Source: an uncultured Hyphomicrobiales bacterium (GTDB lineage: Bacteria > Pseudomonadota > Alphaproteobacteria > Rhizobiales > Beijerinckiaceae). Taken from it: a stretch of DNA of 7,980 nucleotides. Both the position numbers and the translations under genes were made by a program. The DNA is taken from contig CAIWVR010000441.1 in NCBI GenBank assembly GCA_903916165.1, positions 1-7,980 of the forward strand. The letters run 5' to 3'. The stretch's first letter is position 1; each line of letters starts with the position of its first letter. Below the pieces are notes generated by a model. That model was not told the DNA's origin, did no database searches, and saw nothing but the letters and a program-made list of their open reading frames with translations. Positions 6,978 to 7,980 of this stretch are shown piece after piece.

Positions 6978-7207
6978 GCCGGACATATTGTGCCCAACAG
7001 CCAGATGTTTTTTCAGTGCCGCTCTTCTGGGCAATGCGCGCTTCGTCCTGGGGGATTCTATCCCTACGCATGCCGCTGCGGTATCTCCCGGGGGTATGTC
7101 TTCAAGTGTGACATCCGAGATCGCATGTCGAGGCCAAGCATGTCTTGCTGAGCGGCCCACCAATAACTGGACCCAATGTTCCAGCAGCATGATGCCGCAT
7201 GCCGGAT

Positions 7208-7231
7208 GGGCAGACAGCTCCCTACTTTTTT
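7208..7231 (+). terminator. Weak terminator-like hairpin with T tract
   Basis: GGGC (7208-7211) can pair with GCTCCC (7217-7222) with one bulged T, over a 5-nt loop; TAC and then T6 (7226-7231) follow. The stem is only four pairs, so this is a marginal candidate for ending transcription from the left before the second dioxygenase gene. Confidence 0.2.
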
Positions 7232-7365
7232 CTGGTGATCAGACCAAAGTGCCTTGCCAAAATTGTTTTCAAGGGCAAAGGCGGTGTCAAAAATTGGTTG
7301 CAGAACAGCGGAATCCCGTCACAGCATGCAGATAGCATTTCTCGATATTTGTCGTTCGCACCGTC

Positions 7366-7381
7366 TTAGACATTAGTCTAA
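7366..7381. promoter_or_regulatory. Perfect 16-bp palindrome, candidate operator of the second dioxygenase
   Basis: TTAGAC-ATTA-GTCTAA has perfectly complementary 6-bp arms around a 4-bp centre. It lies about 70 bp upstream of the ATG at 7449 and covers a possible -35 box, so a dimeric regulator bound here would interfere with transcription. Which regulator is unknown; the site does not resemble the repeats at 426-452. Confidence 0.45.
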
Positions 7382-7395
7382 TTGCGTGGTCCAAT
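7367..7395 (+). promoter_or_regulatory. Possible sigma-70 promoter for the second dioxygenase
   Basis: TAGACA (7367-7372, 5 of 6 to the -35 consensus) is followed by a 17-bp spacer and TCCAAT (7390-7395, 4 of 6 to the -10 consensus). Initiation would fall near 7402. The match is modest; the position between a long gap and the next gene makes a promoter expected here. Confidence 0.35.
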
Positions 7396-7448
7396 GTCAG
7401 CGTTTCCTATGCGTAACAAAAAAAATACACAAGCTAGGGGGTAATTCG

Positions 7449-7980
7449 ATGCAACTCAAAGTCACGCCATTGTCTGCTGTCATGGGGGCTGAAATCAGCG
7501 GCGTCGACCTCGCTCATTTGACGGATCAAGACTTTAAAATCATCCAAAAAGCCTTTCACGATCATCTTGTGATTGCGGTCCGTGGTCAGAACCTGTCACC
7601 TCAGGAGCAGATAGCATTCACCTCGCGTTTTGGTGAGCTTGAGACACAGGCCAACGCCCTGTATGCGGTTCCGGGATATCCAGAGGTGTTGGTTATTTCA
7701 AACGACATCAAAAATGGTCAGCCAGTTGGATTGATTGATGCCGGTGATTTTTGGCACTCCGACTCGCAGTCTCGGGACAAGCCAAGCACGGCCACCATTC
7801 TGCATTCCCTGAAAAATCCTTCGCAAGGTGGCGATACGCAATTTGCAAATATGTATCTTGCCTATGATGCTTTGTCAGATGACGTCAAGCGCAGGATACA
7901 GAATCTTCATGGTGTCAACGCATCAAGTAAATTAAAAAACAAGCGAGTGACCGTTTCGAAAGACCGTCCAGACGGAGATG
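7449..7980 (+). CDS. Second TauD/TfdA-family dioxygenase, N-terminal part (cut by window edge)
   Basis: Reading from the ATG at 7449 gives 177 residues with no stop before the window ends. An AGGGGG Shine-Dalgarno lies 7 nt upstream. The N-terminus 'LKVTPLSAVMGAEISGVDL' (3-21) and the iron motif H103-x-D105 in 'FWHSDSQS' mark a TauD/TfdA-type Fe(II)/2-oxoglutarate dioxygenase. 'PSQGGDTQFANMYLAYDAL' (124-142) is the family block that follows. The third ligand histidine and the C-terminal arginine lie beyond the edge. Unlike the first dioxygenase it keeps the usual Trp before HxD, and much of the substrate-facing region differs, so the two are paralogues, probably with different substrates, rather than a recent duplication. 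It appears to be its own transcription unit, since 597 bp separates it from the gene before. It fills the right edge of the window, where no other gene is seen. Confidence 0.9.
   Translation, partial: MQLKVTPLSAVMGAEISGVDLAHLTDQDFKIIQKAFHDHLVIAVRGQNLSPQEQIAFTSRFGELETQANALYAVPGYPEVLVISNDIKNGQPVGLIDAGDFWHSDSQSRDKPSTATILHSLKNPSQGGDTQFANMYLAYDALSDDVKRRIQNLHGVNASSKLKNKRVTVSKDRPDGD

Larger units (their letters stand above)
6852..7448. other. Long intergenic region without a recognised gene
   Basis: Nothing in either strand reads as a known protein. Open frames of 149 codons (plus, 6886-7335) and 115 codons (minus, 6843-7190) exist, but the plus one has no Shine-Dalgarno, both translate to cysteine- and arginine-rich low-logic sequence, and neither shows a family motif. 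The region holds a 10-bp stem-loop at 6952-6977, a weak terminator-like hairpin at 7208-7231, a small palindrome at 7070-7084 and a cluster of seven GCATG words between 6916 and 7328. A palindrome with a possible promoter sits at 7366-7395. It could be eroded remains of a lost gene, but no parent family could be named. Confidence 0.6.

Noticed and set aside
6843..7190. Minus-strand open frame of 115 codons in the same region
   Set aside because: It overlaps the end of the receptor gene, has no recognisable motif and no clear ribosome binding site.
6886..7335. Plus-strand open frame of 149 codons in the intergenic region
   Set aside because: No Shine-Dalgarno before the ATG, cysteine-rich composition without motifs, and a competing open frame on the other strand; looks like chance.

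Overview
The window looks like chromosomal or accessory DNA of a moderately GC-rich Gram-negative bacterium, most likely an alphaproteobacterium. This rests on the gene families present (Bug/TctC-type receptors with the 'FYxGKTI' opening, TauD/TfdA dioxygenases, a CoxL-like molybdoprotein, a TetR regulator) and on clear Shine-Dalgarno sites. Genus is not resolvable by eye. No mobile element, CRISPR array, tRNA or rRNA was seen.

Layout, left to right. (1) Positions 1-358, minus strand: the N-terminal part of a TetR/AcrR-type repressor that runs off the left edge. (2) Positions 359-473: a divergent control region with a near-consensus sigma-70 promoter (TTGACA-N17-TTTAAT) and repeats that could be the repressor's operator. 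(3) Positions 474-6851, plus strand: five co-directional genes. They encode a TauD/TfdA-type 2-oxoglutarate dioxygenase, a Bug/TctC-type periplasmic receptor, a 4,5-dihydroxyphthalate-decarboxylase-like protein, a molybdopterin-binding subunit of the xanthine dehydrogenase/aldehyde oxidase family, and a second Bug/TctC-type receptor. Gaps are 30-36 bp except 76 bp before the last gene, so an operon is likely. (4) Positions 6852-7448: about 600 bp with no convincing gene, holding stem-loops and, at its right end, a perfect 16-bp palindrome over a possible promoter. (5) Positions 7449-7980: the first 177 codons of a second TauD/TfdA-type dioxygenase, cut by the right edge.

Taken together this reads as a TetR-controlled uptake and catabolism cluster for an organic, probably aromatic or carboxylated, acid. 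Exported receptors would capture the substrate. Fe(II)/2-oxoglutarate oxygenases could hydroxylate and cleave a C-O, C-S or similar bond. A molybdenum hydroxylase could oxidise an aldehyde or ring carbon, and the decarboxylase-like protein could remove a carboxylate. The substrate is not identifiable from sequence. The molybdoprotein's usual FeS and FAD subunits and the receptors' TctA/TctB membrane partners are absent from the window, which is the most unusual aspect of the cluster.
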